Shown here: one piece after another, positions 1 through 7,810 of the stretch
Position numbering within the stretch: the stretch's first letter is position 1
How the letters are laid out: the number at the start of each line of letters is the position of its first letter
From: Exiguobacterium algae
GTDB taxonomy: Bacteria > Bacillota > Bacilli > Exiguobacteriales > Exiguobacteriaceae
Reading direction: 5' to 3'
Assembly: GCF_018617875.1 (NCBI RefSeq)
Contig: NZ_JACSKZ010000001.1
Location: forward strand, 620,001-684,000
DNA: 64,000 nucleotides
Made by a program: the position numbers and the translations under genes
The notes under the pieces: generated by a model
Database searches by the model: none
What the model was told of the DNA's origin: nothing
What the model saw: the letters and a program-made list of their open reading frames with translations, nothing else

Positions 1-87
1 GTTACGAACAGGAGCGGAATAAAACGATAGCACCCGTTATGAGATCGGTAACGAATGGGCTTCAATTCATGTGGAGGGAACACGACG

Positions 88-594
88 ATGAAACAGTTCA
101 AACGAGTAAGTGCCGTGGTGTTATTCACCTTGATTGGATTTGCGCTTTTCCATTATGCGACCGAGTCGAAGACGGGGACGGGATCTGCTGCATGAACGAC
201 CGAAGTTGCGACACACCACTTCAAAGACATCTTAGAAGCGCAGCGCGTAACGATTGAAGCTCATACGCCGCTCGAGGATATCGAGCGAACGAAACTATCG
301 CACGAAGATGATCTCGTCCGGCTCGTTCTCGGTCAGCGGGATTGGGTCGAGCAGTTCCAATATACGATTCAGGATGTGCAAGTGGAGGAAAAAGGCGGTT
401 TCTTATATGCGAATGCATATGTGACGAGACATCTTACATTCCAAAACGGTGTAACGACTGGGCTTGGTGACGAGATGACGATTCAATTGAGATCTCCGAA
501 TGAGGCAATAGAAGAAGTCGAGCTTGATAATCATAGTGTGACACAATCGGAACAACCTTTTTTCAAACGCTGGGTCAACCGAGTGTTGGATTGA
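88..594 (+). pseudogene. signal-anchored extracellular protein interrupted by an in-frame TGA
   Basis: An ATG at 88 follows a GGAGGG ribosome site at 73-78 and opens a reading frame beginning MKQFKRVSAVVLF, a basic start plus hydrophobic segment typical of a signal peptide or membrane anchor. The frame meets TGA at 193-195, codon 36, then stays open and in frame to the stop at 592-594. The part after the stop has ordinary coding composition and ends in a basic WVNRVLD tail, so the two halves look like one 168-residue protein broken by a nonsense change. I do not recognise the family. It could be a real pseudogene, a sequencing error, or rarely read through. A terminator follows directly. Confidence 0.6.
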
Positions 595-597
595 ATA

Positions 598-632
598 AAT
601 CCCACTATCCAATTGGAAGGTGGGATTATTGT
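598..632 (+). terminator. rho-independent terminator after the interrupted ORF
   Basis: AATCCCAC at 598-605 pairs with GTGGGATT at 620-627 and is followed by a short T-rich run. It sits four bases after the stop of the upstream ORF. Confidence 0.6.
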
Positions 633-684
633 TAAAACGATAAATCTTGGCCGCCACTCAAATAACGTTAAATATAGAGTCCTC

Positions 685-1149
685 TCATAACTGTTTGTTC
701 ATGGCGATGGACGCTTCTTGGAATCCGAGTCGTTTATACAATCGCTGTGCGTCTGGGTTCGTACCGAATACACTTAATCCAATGGATGTTGCACCAAGTT
801 CTTCTGAGGCGACTTTCTCAAGTTTCTCAAACACTGCTGTCGCGTATCCTTGTCCACGGTACGTCTCTTCAATCAAAATGTGATAAATGAAAACACGTTT
901 CGATTCAGCTTGAAACGCATACCACAAAACCCCGACACGAGTGTCTTCGTTCATCACATGAACAACGGTCTGCCCTTCCCCGGGTCGATTATCTGGGAAG
1001 AGGTCGTGAATTAATTGTGTCGATTCTTCTTGCGCCAATACCATCGGAAGTTGATAGTTTCGTGCCACATCTTTTGCATAATCGTCAATCAACCAAGTCA
1101 CATAATTCGCGATTTCTTGTTCCGTCATCTTGTCAAAATGAATGGTCAT
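685..1149 (-). CDS. GNAT family N-acetyltransferase
   Basis: This 154-residue protein has the acetyl-CoA pyrophosphate-binding motif RGQGYA at about residues 98-103, preceded by the beta strand VFIYHILIEETY and followed by the C-terminal signature NPDAQRLYKRLGF. This is the standard single-domain GNAT fold, which moves an acetyl group from acetyl-CoA to an amine. The substrate cannot be read from the sequence. The start is supported by AGGGGT a few bases upstream. It is a single gene, facing the interrupted ORF to its left, with decayed genes to its right. Confidence 0.85.
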   Translation of the reverse strand: MTIHFDKMTEQEIANYVTWLIDDYAKDVARNYQLPMVLAQEESTQLIHDLFPDNRPGEGQTVVHVMNEDTRVGVLWYAFQAESKRVFIYHILIEETYRGQGYATAVFEKLEKVASEELGATSIGLSVFGTNPDAQRLYKRLGFQEASIAMNKQL

Positions 1150-1217
1150 CTGTTTACCCCTAATCGTTTTCCTTTAGTGTAACATACAATTTTTGGAATA
1201 AATATTTTTAATGAAGC

Positions 1218-1547
1218 TCAGATTTTTGTAAAGTTAACGCATGCTATAGGAGTGAATTTAATTTCATATGCTTTACCAAGCCCAACTTGCAAACTTTTCG
1301 AAAGAAAGTCGCCTTCACTATTATGTTGTTCCTCCTTGATTTTCCATCTTGTAAGGACGTTCACGTCAATCTATTCTCCGAATCGACTAACCCATTCATG
1401 GAAATCACGCTTCAGTGCGTCAGAAATCGTGAACACATCCATCTCTATCTTGTATTGACAGACCGGACAGCATATCGAATCCGCTCCCATATTGGCCTCT
1501 ATCGTGATTCTTTTCAAATTTTCACAATTACAAATCCTTTTTATCAA
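1218..1547 (-). pseudogene. decayed small Cys-rich (zinc-ribbon-like) protein gene
   Basis: On the minus strand, from a TTG at 1547 preceded by AGAAGG, the frame encodes a protein with CNC and CCPVC cysteine clusters, then FTISDALKRDFHEWVSRFGE. It then hits TAG at 1371-1373 and continues open to TGA at 1218-1220, with IKFTPI near the end. The continuation after the stop reads like the natural C-terminal half, and the stop is one base from TGG (Trp). Stops crowd the upstream side in all frames, so the N-terminus may also be damaged. The function is unknown; the spaced cysteines suggest zinc binding. Gene status is inferred from frame continuity, not from a match. Confidence 0.5.
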
Positions 1548-1652
1548 TTCGCTACCTTCTTCCTTTTTAATACGCGTTCAGACATAAATACATTATCTTC
1601 TTCGATCATTCATTTTAGATTTTCTAATGTCTGACTATAATGAATACTAAAC

Positions 1653-1688
1653 AAAAGTCGAACCTGATTGATAAGGTTCGACTTTTTT
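1653..1688 (-). terminator. bidirectional terminator beyond the HNH remnant
   Basis: AAAAGTCGAACCT at 1653-1665 pairs perfectly with AGGTTCGACTTTT at 1674-1686 around an 8-base loop, with T runs on both strands. It touches the natural stop of the HNH remnant at 1688-1690. Confidence 0.8.
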
Positions 1689-2209
1689 CACGTCTTCGGT
1701 GCCCAACTGTTTTCAAATCCATTTTGAACAGCATAATGATACAAATGAATAAGTTTTGACTCTTTGTATGTAGACAAATGTTCTGACGTACACAGTTCAT
1801 GATTTCGTTATACCAAAGTATAAAGATAATCAATCTTCGCTAATCGATTATTCTTGCTCGTATTGCACGTCGGACACGCAAGAACAAAGTTCCATAAGAC
1901 ATCGTTTTGCATATAAGACCAAGGAATGAAATGATCAACGTGAATCTGTTTCACCGGCTTTAAGCAATAAAAACACGTTGAATGCCCATGAGCTAATAAA
2001 ATTTGTTTAAACTCTTCAAGTGATTGACGGACGGATACAAACTCTAACTTACTCAAAATTCGTTCTGTCGCGCCTTGCGAATTGTACTTCTCTAAGAAGA
2101 CGGCTAACTGATAGTTTGTCACGTTCATTAAAATACGCTTATATTTTTCAAAGAAAACGACATACGTTGGAACGAGTTGAAGTTTATGATGATTGGGTAA
2201 TCCATATTT
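1688..2209 (-). pseudogene. HNH endonuclease, C-terminal remnant with internal stop
   Basis: The minus-strand frame carries a full HNH core: CFYCLK, then VDHFIPWSYMQNDVLWNF, then LACPTCNTSKNNRLA, that is two zinc CxxC pairs framing the DH and N/H residues. The frame has TAA at 1808-1810 just after the motif. It then continues in the same frame to TGA at 1688-1690 with IHLYHYAVQNGFENSW, which reads as the expected C-terminal tail. Upstream of the first Met at 2128 the frame is coding-like back to about 2200 (FFEKYKRILMN) and then stops at 2210-2212. The gene therefore lacks its N-terminus and carries a nonsense codon. A matching N-terminal piece lies at 5568-5768. Confidence 0.75.
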
Positions 2210-2306
2210 TTACTCCAAGATGGTGCCACTGTGAATATTGTGGATTTATTTAACTTATGGTGAGTGAAGATTTTGAAAGTATTTCACTCATATTGCAATG
2301 ATGTTC

Positions 2307-2356
2307 AAAATATAAAAAGAGTCGCACTTTATTAATGGCGACTCTTTTTATATTTT
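2307..2356. terminator. strong bidirectional terminator at the left end of the insert
   Basis: A perfect 19-bp stem pairs 2307-2325 with 2338-2356 around a 12-base loop. The core is AAAAAGAGTCGC/GCGACTCTTTTT. It lies downstream of the PIN-like gene on the minus strand and has A/T tracts on both sides. Confidence 0.8.
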
Positions 2357-2486
2357 GGAGAGCTGCTTAAAATTCGACTTGCTGATATGCTTTATGTGAA
2401 TTAAAAACGATTTTACCGCTTCTTTAATTGTATCAAGAGATAAATAAAAAATTTATGGATAACTGACCGTCAAAGTAATCAACGAA

Positions 2487-2978
2487 TCAAAAAGTTACGT
2501 TTAAATCTCTTAACATATTAAAAGTATCAGTATAAGGTATTCCAAACTCTGCACATGCGACAGGAATTAAAATACGATTTCTTTTCTGCGGATTATTTCC
2601 TTCATGAGTAACTACCGTATAACCTTTTGCCTTAGCATAAGCTACAATCCACGCGTCTGCATTTTGTGCGAATTCTCGTTTGGCTTCATCAGTAAAATGT
2701 GTACTTGAAGCAGACCAACTTTGAATCTCACTGTAACTCGATAATACATCAGCATCATCAACACTTTTAAAATGATCACTAAACTGCTCAGATGTCCATT
2801 GGTTTAAAAGATCTGGACTAGAGGTAGAAGGGCACAATTCATTTTGAATTTTATCAATGCTACATATGTGAGAGCCTTCGGCTAAACTTTTCAGACTTCC
2901 CCAAAAGCTCGGTGCTATATCAAAAGAGTAGTATCTTCTATGTGCTTCAATGAAAACGTTTGCGTCTAACAAATACAT
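2487..2978 (-). CDS. DUF4411 PIN-like protein, probable toxin RNase
   Basis: The 163-residue protein begins MYLLDANVFIEA, the typical first strand and acidic residue of a PIN domain (Asp5). It keeps further acidic positions at Glu47 and Asp108 (NADAWIVAYA), with VVTHE near residue 125. PIN domains are metal-dependent ribonucleases and often act as toxins. This sequence fits the DUF4411 subgroup, which commonly sits next to ImmA/IrrE-type genes. The upstream metallopeptidase gene ends 15 bases before this start on the same strand, so the two are almost surely co-transcribed. The RNase activity and toxin role are inferred from family and context. Confidence 0.75.
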   Translation of the reverse strand: MYLLDANVFIEAHRRYYSFDIAPSFWGSLKSLAEGSHICSIDKIQNELCPSTSSPDLLNQWTSEQFSDHFKSVDDADVLSSYSEIQSWSASSTHFTDEAKREFAQNADAWIVAYAKAKGYTVVTHEGNNPQKRNRILIPVACAEFGIPYTDTFNMLRDLNVTF

Positions 2979-2993
2979 TTACACCACCACCCA

Positions 2994-4133
2994 TCAATTA
3001 TACATTTCTAGGAATTTTGATAATGTATTCCCTTTAAATCCTGTTAGTCTAGATGCATCTTTAAACAAAAGATTATTGTTTTCTAATTGATATTTAATCG
3101 CTTTTGGAAAAAGAGACTGTAGCCTACTCTTTTGCAAAGTATAAAACGTTGGACCTCCTGTATGCTTAGTTTCCAATTTTCCATTTAATTCATTAATATA
3201 ATCATCATAAAAAATTTTGAATTCCCTAAATTCAATCAAATTTAATTCAACTGCTCGACGTCCAATCACAATAGGACTTACTTTAAATTTATTCGCTAAA
3301 GTTTCATAAACTTTCCCATCACCTAAATGAGTATGCCAATCAGCAATGAACTCTCTATCAGGACATAAGAAAATAGCGGCCACACTATTACAAAATATTT
3401 CTTCATCATTTTTAGAATGGTATGGTCTTGGGTCAGCACTTATTAATCCAGATTCACCTATTATTAAATGAACCATTTCGTGGATTATAGTAAATATTTG
3501 TGCGGACTTACTATCTGCGCTATTAACAAAAATTAAAGGAGCAATTTTGTCCACTAAAACAAATCCTCGGAAAGTACTTACATCAAGTTTCTTATTACTT
3601 TTATTGACGCTATTAAACTGAATAATAATTCGATTTTCTTCTAAACGAGAAACTAATAAATTTATAGCCTCTTGATAGCTAGAACACTGTTCCTGCCAAT
3701 TTGTCTCTAACTGTAATACATTTCTCAGAAGTGATATCACTTCACTTTTTTTTGCTTCTTCTGAATGAAGAATCCCAATAAAAGCTAATTCATTATAGCC
3801 GTTATCAATAAAATAATCCTTCATAAAATCTTGTCGAATCTTCATTGTGTCTATAATTTGTATCAAATCAGGACTTAAATTTTTATTTATTGAGTCATCT
3901 ATTGTCCTAAAGTCCGGTAAATTTTTTTTTTCAATAGGAGGAGTTTTTAAAAATAAAAAACCTATTGGAGTTGAGGTAAAGTTCGCAAAACCTTCTAATT
4001 GCTTTAAAGTGGGTTTGATTGTTCCGTTTAGCCAGGAATCAAATTTATCAAATCTTTGGTTGATTAATTCCTCTTTACCTGATCTTTGAACTGCCCATTT
4101 CAAAACGTCAGGTTCAACATTTACTCTTGCCAT
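2994..4133 (-). CDS. XRE/ImmA-IrrE family metallopeptidase, partner of the PIN-like gene
   Basis: This is a 379-residue protein. The first 60 residues are helical and resemble an XRE-type DNA-binding region (QLEGFANFTSTPIGFLF). The middle holds the zinc metallopeptidase motif HEMVH at about residues 218-222, with a downstream glutamate in EEIFCNSVAAIFLCP, as in ImmA/IrrE proteins that cleave repressors. A strong ribosome site (AGGAGGTGATG) precedes the ATG. Such proteins often serve as antitoxin, regulator or processing partner for a neighbouring toxin. Here the PIN-like gene follows by 15 bases. Which partner neutralises which is not visible from sequence. Confidence 0.8.
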   Translation of the reverse strand: MARVNVEPDVLKWAVQRSGKEELINQRFDKFDSWLNGTIKPTLKQLEGFANFTSTPIGFLFLKTPPIEKKNLPDFRTIDDSINKNLSPDLIQIIDTMKIRQDFMKDYFIDNGYNELAFIGILHSEEAKKSEVISLLRNVLQLETNWQEQCSSYQEAINLLVSRLEENRIIIQFNSVNKSNKKLDVSTFRGFVLVDKIAPLIFVNSADSKSAQIFTIIHEMVHLIIGESGLISADPRPYHSKNDEEIFCNSVAAIFLCPDREFIADWHTHLGDGKVYETLANKFKVSPIVIGRRAVELNLIEFREFKIFYDDYINELNGKLETKHTGGPTFYTLQKSRLQSLFPKAIKYQLENNNLLFKDASRLTGFKGNTLSKFLEMYN

Positions 4134-4512
4134 ACCATCACCTCCTAAGAAAAGTGTACAATCTTTTTTACTTACTAAATAAATTTCATGATATTAGTGA
4201 AAAAATTTAGTTTTTAAAAACAATAAAAAAGTCAGAACATTAACTAACCTAGCTGTAAAACTCTTAAAAAGAATGATTAGACTGCCATCATACCTTATTT
4301 AATTGGTTCTATCAGCCGATGTTTCCTTATATATATTTTTGAGTAATGATTTATCTTTACTCACTCTTCATAGTCGCTTAATGAGTTAACTTTTATGTAT
4401 TGGAAGCTCTCGGACTATGAATAGATTGCTTCAACACCTTTAGTTAGCTCTTCATGAAATGATATTCATCTAATGGTTTCTCTTAAATAAGTTAAAATGA
4501 ATTTCCCTCAAC
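4134..4512. other. 379-bp AT-rich intergenic region
   Basis: No reading frame with coding character was found on either strand. It should hold the promoter of the metallopeptidase/PIN pair near 4145-4195 on the minus strand (a TACACT-like -10 is present, but no convincing -35). No strong terminator hairpin was found for the membrane protein gene that ends at 4513. Confidence 0.5.
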
Positions 4513-5328
4513 TTAATTGTTTTCGCTCATATTCGCATATTCTTGAATCTCCACTTCTAATTTAGAAAAATCCTCAGATCCATGATATTCGTGAAATAAA
4601 ATATATGCTATTGCAATTTTATCTATAATATTATTAGGTTTATAGTTAACACTTTCGTCAAAGTTATACCTTATCAAAATATCATGATACTTTTTTTCTT
4701 CAGTGCTGATTTTCATATATTCTTCTATTAACTCATAAAAACATTCAATATAATCGATATATATTTTTTGAACAGATTCACAAACTTCTTTTGCATTCAC
4801 TCCATCGTATGAGTTTAAAGTACTATTTAGTAATGCTGGATCTTTCCATGACACAGATACTATCACTCTTAATTTATTTAGAAGCAACCTCAGTTCTCTA
4901 GGTAAATAAAAAAGTATTTTATTTTTATTTTCTAAAATTAAACCGTCTAAATTTAATCGTTCAGCTTCATCGTCATCATGTAATCTACCTCTGTTCAAAA
5001 TTACGTGTAGGTATGATGAAAAATACATTTGATGCTCAATTAAAGCTACATTAATATTTTCTAGTTTAGGTAAAACTCTTTCTCTTTTATAACTTTCGTA
5101 TTCAATCTGGCTTGTATGAAGTCTATTTTCTGAATCTATTTTACTTTTCATTAACATTTCATCTTTTGTAATTTCAGCTTTCTTTTCAGATTTAACTATT
5201 TCAGTCTTAGCTTCAATATATTTTTCAAAAATAGGTTGAACAACAAACTTGAAAAGTACGATAATTATAGAAACCCAAATACCCCCATAACCTAATTGGG
5301 ATAATAAGTCAGTTATTATTGAGTTAAT
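4513..5328 (-). CDS. membrane-anchored hypothetical protein with probable ATT start
   Basis: The frame can start at ATG 5157 (214 residues), but the same frame continues upstream for 62 codons and encodes a clear membrane segment, GGIWVSIIIVLFKFVV, followed by a charged helix rich in Lys and Glu. No ATG, GTG or TTG exists in that extension. A GGAGAG ribosome site at 5335-5340 stands six bases before an ATT at 5326-5328, so initiation at ATT giving 271 residues is the best fit. The predicted layout is an N-terminal membrane anchor, a coiled-coil linker and a cytoplasmic helical domain. I do not recognise the family. It lies in the AT-rich insert upstream of the PIN/metallopeptidase pair. Confidence 0.6.
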   Translation of the reverse strand: MNSIITDLLSQLGYGGIWVSIIIVLFKFVVQPIFEKYIEAKTEIVKSEKKAEITKDEMLMKSKIDSENRLHTSQIEYESYKRERVLPKLENINVALIEHQMYFSSYLHVILNRGRLHDDDEAERLNLDGLILENKNKILFYLPRELRLLLNKLRVIVSVSWKDPALLNSTLNSYDGVNAKEVCESVQKIYIDYIECFYELIEEYMKISTEEKKYHDILIRYNFDESVNYKPNNIIDKIAIAYILFHEYHGSEDFSKLEVEIQEYANMSENN

Positions 5329-5567
5329 AGTATTCTCTCCAATCTAATCAAAGATAATTTATTTATCGACCTTTGTAACATTCACTACTAAATAATTACT
5401 TAGTTATCCTACATACTCATTCCCACTTTGTTTTGAAATAGCTTTTATATCTGCGCCAGCTTTGTGTATTGCTATAAATTATAATTTATTTTAATTTTTA
5501 CTTTATGAATAAGTGTTTTTAAACTTCTATATATTTGAAATACCTCTATATTATACAATTTATTCTC

Positions 5568-5768
5568 TTATTCCAAAAAAAAAATTAGATTTTTAAGGTA
5601 ATCAAATTTTCTCACTTCTGTTGTACATTCAAGTAACGCCTTCATCAATACATATTTGTACGTAGTCGTGTGAGAAGCGTTCATCAGAAATTGTTGCGTA
5701 AAGCGCCATAAGTCAGATTCGGTTAAATACATATCTTTTGCCTCAGCGACACTTAAATCCCATCCCAA
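5568..5768 (-). pseudogene. HNH endonuclease, N-terminal remnant
   Basis: The frame encodes GWDLSVAEAKDMYLTESD, then LWRFTQQFLMNASHTTTYKY and VLMKALLECT, and ends in a run of ten T on the coding strand, followed by stops. This reads as the N-terminal part of the HNH protein family whose C-terminal part is at 1688-2209. The best start is TTG at 5768, because GGAGGTGA lies five bases before it; an ATG at 5783 overlaps that site. The homopolymer tract is a likely frameshift point. Assignment to the same gene as the distant C-terminal half is inferred from recalled family sequence and order. Confidence 0.55.
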
Positions 5769-5839
5769 CGGCTTCACCTCCATCTATTCGTTGCACTATT
5801 GATTATAACGAATACAGATAGGAAGTGGATCGCGGTGCT

Positions 5840-6442
5840 TCATACAGGGACGGAAAACTCTCTTTTGATTTGTTCGATATCAATCATTGTTTTTTCATGA
5901 ACATACTGAACGAGCGCATCATACTGTTCGACCGTATTCAGTTTTTTAAATTTCTCTACATCCGCTTTAAAGCCTGCGAAATATTCACTTTGATATTCTG
6001 GATTGTTGAATAGTCTTAAATATTCCATATAGTCTTTGATTGTCATTTGACTCACAATGTGAGAGAGAATAGCTTCCCACTCTTTTATCCGCCCCTCATG
6101 AATCTGTTTTTTGATGACGATGTCTTGCGCTTGCTCCATTTTGATTTGTTGAATGCATTGCTCCACTTCTAGTCTATATTGGAACAACTCATCTCGATTT
6201 CGAGTGTCTAGCGTAGGAGTCACTTCGGTTAAATAGTACTGATACCGTTGCTTTCGCGGATGCTTGTTCTTGGCTTTTTTAGGGCTTTGATCGGGATCAT
6301 CGGATTTATTAAATCGTTTTATTAAATTGATGGACCCTATAGCCCCAATGATTTCTTTGTTATGTTTTAATGCAAGTTTTCCTACAGTCGGACCATATTT
6401 TTTGACTCCATTCACAATAAGTTCCGTTGATTTTTTAGACAT
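5840..6442 (-). CDS. hypothetical protein, helical, charged
   Basis: The start at 6442 (MSKKSTELIVNG) is chosen because AAAGGAG lies eight bases upstream; an in-frame ATG at 6544 has no such site. The 200-residue product has an N-terminal segment with some hydrophobic character (KEIIGAIGSINLIKRF), then a lysine-rich linker (SPKKAKNKHPRKQRYQYY). A long helical Gln/Glu-rich region follows that could form coiled coil (EVEQCIQQIKMEQAQDIVIKK). No catalytic motif is visible and I do not recognise the family. It stands alone between the HNH remnant and a small basic gene. Confidence 0.6.
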   Translation of the reverse strand: MSKKSTELIVNGVKKYGPTVGKLALKHNKEIIGAIGSINLIKRFNKSDDPDQSPKKAKNKHPRKQRYQYYLTEVTPTLDTRNRDELFQYRLEVEQCIQQIKMEQAQDIVIKKQIHEGRIKEWEAILSHIVSQMTIKDYMEYLRLFNNPEYQSEYFAGFKADVEKFKKLNTVEQYDALVQYVHEKTMIDIEQIKREFSVPV

Positions 6443-6573
6443 GAGGAATTCTCCTTTGGTATGTATATTTTCATGACGATTTTCAAAAAACAACTCGTAG
6501 TTTCTATTCAACAAAGCAATGCTCAATCCCTTGATTTCATTCAAAAACCTAATAACCGGTGTCCACTATCCAT

Positions 6574-6610
6574 AAGAAAAGGATTAATGAGCAGTCACTC
6601 AATAATCCTT
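6574..6610 (-). terminator. terminator of the 47-residue gene
   Basis: On the minus strand AAGGATTATTGAG pairs with CTCATTAATCCTT with one mismatch, followed by TTCTT. It lies eight bases beyond the stop of the small basic protein gene. Confidence 0.65.
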
Positions 6611-6617
6611 CGTCAGA

Positions 6618-6761
6618 TCACTTCTTCTCTTTTTGCTTCTGCAAATACGCTTCACGAAGCTGGTTCAATCGTTCCTTCTTGTTCGAGACAGTCGGCTTTT
6701 TGCCGTCCTGGTATTTCGCCGCAGCTACCTTGCTTCTCGTGTCTAATTGATATTTCCCCAT
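6618..6761 (-). CDS. small basic protein, 47 residues
   Basis: The true start is taken as ATG 6761 (MGKYQLDTRSKVAAAKYQ) because AGGAAGG lies a few bases upstream; the longer frame runs into tmRNA and its terminator. The product is small, soluble and very basic (NKKERLNQLREAYLQKQKEKK in part), resembling a nucleic-acid or ribosome-associated small protein. That is a guess from composition only. It has its own downstream hairpin and sits 45 bases past the tmRNA terminator. Confidence 0.6.
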   Translation of the reverse strand: MGKYQLDTRSKVAAAKYQDGKKPTVSNKKERLNQLREAYLQKQKEKK

Positions 6762-6805
6762 GCGTTTCACCTTCCTTTCTTTGTGGCTAACTCTCAAGCA
6801 AAAGC

Positions 6806-6842
6806 AAAGACCCTCTAATCTCAATGAAATTAGAAGGTCTTC
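6806..6842 (-). terminator. terminator of tmRNA
   Basis: On the minus strand AAGACCTTCTAAT pairs with ATTAGAGGGTCTT around a short loop, followed by TTGCTTTTGCTT. It lies about 40 bases past the mature 3' end of ssrA. Confidence 0.8.
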
Positions 6843-6883
6843 ATGAAAATCATTGATCGCAATCGTTACAGACTGCTTCAAAA

Positions 6884-7236
6884 TGGAGACGGCGGGAGTC
6901 GAACCCGCGTCCGAAGGCATCGTAACGTATGCTTCTACGTGTGTAGTTTATCTATTGAATCTCGATGTGACACTGCCGATAAACAGGCGTTGTCGCATCC
7001 AGTCTGTTTCATCTCTTCTTCGCGCCCTCAGACGGCGAGGTTGAAGCGTAGCTTGCTTAGTTTGAGACCCTGAAAGTCATCCACACAAGCGATGGATGTC
7101 AGGATCCGCAGGGCACTTAGGCTGCTGCGAGTTGTGTGTTAGTTTTGCCAGTTATAGGCGTTTGCGTTTTAACGAGGCCGACCCCTCGACACGCCACATA
7201 CGACCGACCTACCCCCGTCGAATCCATAACGTCCCC
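6884..7236 (-). ncRNA. ssrA: transfer-messenger RNA (tmRNA)
   Basis: Read on the minus strand, the RNA starts GGGGACGTTATGGATTCGAC and ends with the tRNA-like arm GGTTCGACTCCCGCCGTCTCC plus the discriminator A. The ends pair as a seven-base acceptor stem with one G-U. CCA is not encoded. The tag frame at 7117-7149 reads GKTNTQLAAA then TAA; the AAA end is the usual protease-recognition tail. It rescues stalled ribosomes together with SmpB, whose gene is directly upstream. Length is 353 bases, normal for Bacilli. Confidence 0.95.
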
Positions 7237-7260
7237 GGGGTGGTAATTGGTACTCTATTT

Positions 7261-7289
7261 AATATACCACAATTAGGATTCGTTGTCAG
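7261..7289 (-). promoter_or_regulatory. tmRNA promoter inside the end of smpB
   Basis: On the minus strand CTGACA (7284-7289) and TATATT (7261-7266) are 17 bases apart, with TG before the -10. Transcription would start about 20 bases before mature tmRNA. The -35 overlaps the smpB stop codon. Confidence 0.6.
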
Positions 7290-7756
7290 TATTTTTGCCG
7301 ATCGCGCATCGCACGGTCGACGTCACGCTTCGCGTCTTTCTTCTTCAAGTCCTCTCGTTTGTCGTACTTCTTCTTCCCTTTTCCGACGCCGAGCAGGCAC
7401 TTGGCGAACCCGTTCTTGATATACACTTTGAGCGGGATGATCGTGTAGCCGTCACGCCCTGATGCCCCGATGAGCTGATTGATTTGCTTCTTATGCAACA
7501 ATAGCTTTCGGACGCGGAGTGGGTCGTGGTTGAAGCGGTTCCCCTGTTCGAACGGGCTGATATGACAGTTGTGAAGCGTCGCCTCGCCCCCGTCGAACCG
7601 GACGTACGCATCCGCGATGTTGATCTTCGATTGACGGACCGACTTGATTTCCGTCCCTGTGAGCACCATGCCCGCCTCAATCGTATCTTCGATCGCGTAA
7701 TCGAAGGACGCCTTGCGGTTTTGGGCGAGTGCGTTCGAATCTTTCTTCTTGGCCAT
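7286..7756 (-). CDS. smpB: SsrA-binding protein SmpB
   Basis: The roughly 156-residue protein matches SmpB throughout: the N-terminal NRKASFDY, the [20 protein letters not shown] core, the [20 protein letters not shown] segment, and a basic C-terminal tail ([18 protein letters not shown]) that enters the ribosomal decoding centre. It binds the tRNA-like end of tmRNA and brings it to stalled ribosomes. The start MAKKK at 7756 is preferred; an in-frame ATG at 7762 is also possible, since AAAGGA lies 4 or 10 bases upstream respectively. It follows rnr and precedes ssrA, the usual Bacilli order. Confidence 0.97.
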   Translation of the reverse strand: MAKKKDSNALAQNRKASFDYAIEDTIEAGMVLTGTEIKSVRQSKINIADAYVRFDGGEATLHNCHISPFEQGNRFNHDPLRVRKLLLHKKQINQLIGASGRDGYTIIPLKVYIKNGFAKCLLGVGKGKKKYDKREDLKKKDAKRDVDRAMRDRQKY

Positions 7757-7810
7757 ACACATTCAGTCCTTTATCTACAAGATACGGAGGAAGGGACGAG
7801 CCCTTCCCCG

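Larger units (their letters stand above)
2210..5567. other. AT-rich accessory insert splitting the HNH endonuclease gene
   Basis: This segment lies between the C-terminal HNH remnant (ends 2209) and the N-terminal HNH remnant (5568-5768), both on the minus strand and in the order expected of one gene. It carries a PIN-like/metallopeptidase pair and a membrane protein, and it is visibly richer in A and T than the core genome to its right. No transposase, integrase, flanking repeat or duplicated target site was seen, so how it entered is unknown. The boundaries are approximate and the insertion reading is an inference. Confidence 0.5.

Noticed and set aside
1287-1634. Plus-strand 115-codon frame
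   Set aside because: Its minus-strand counterpart shows clear cysteine clusters and coding pattern; the plus frame has no ribosome site or domain.
6843-7073. Plus-strand frames across tmRNA (containing GVEPASEG-like text)
   Set aside because: This is a well-known false translation opposite the tRNA-like end of ssrA.
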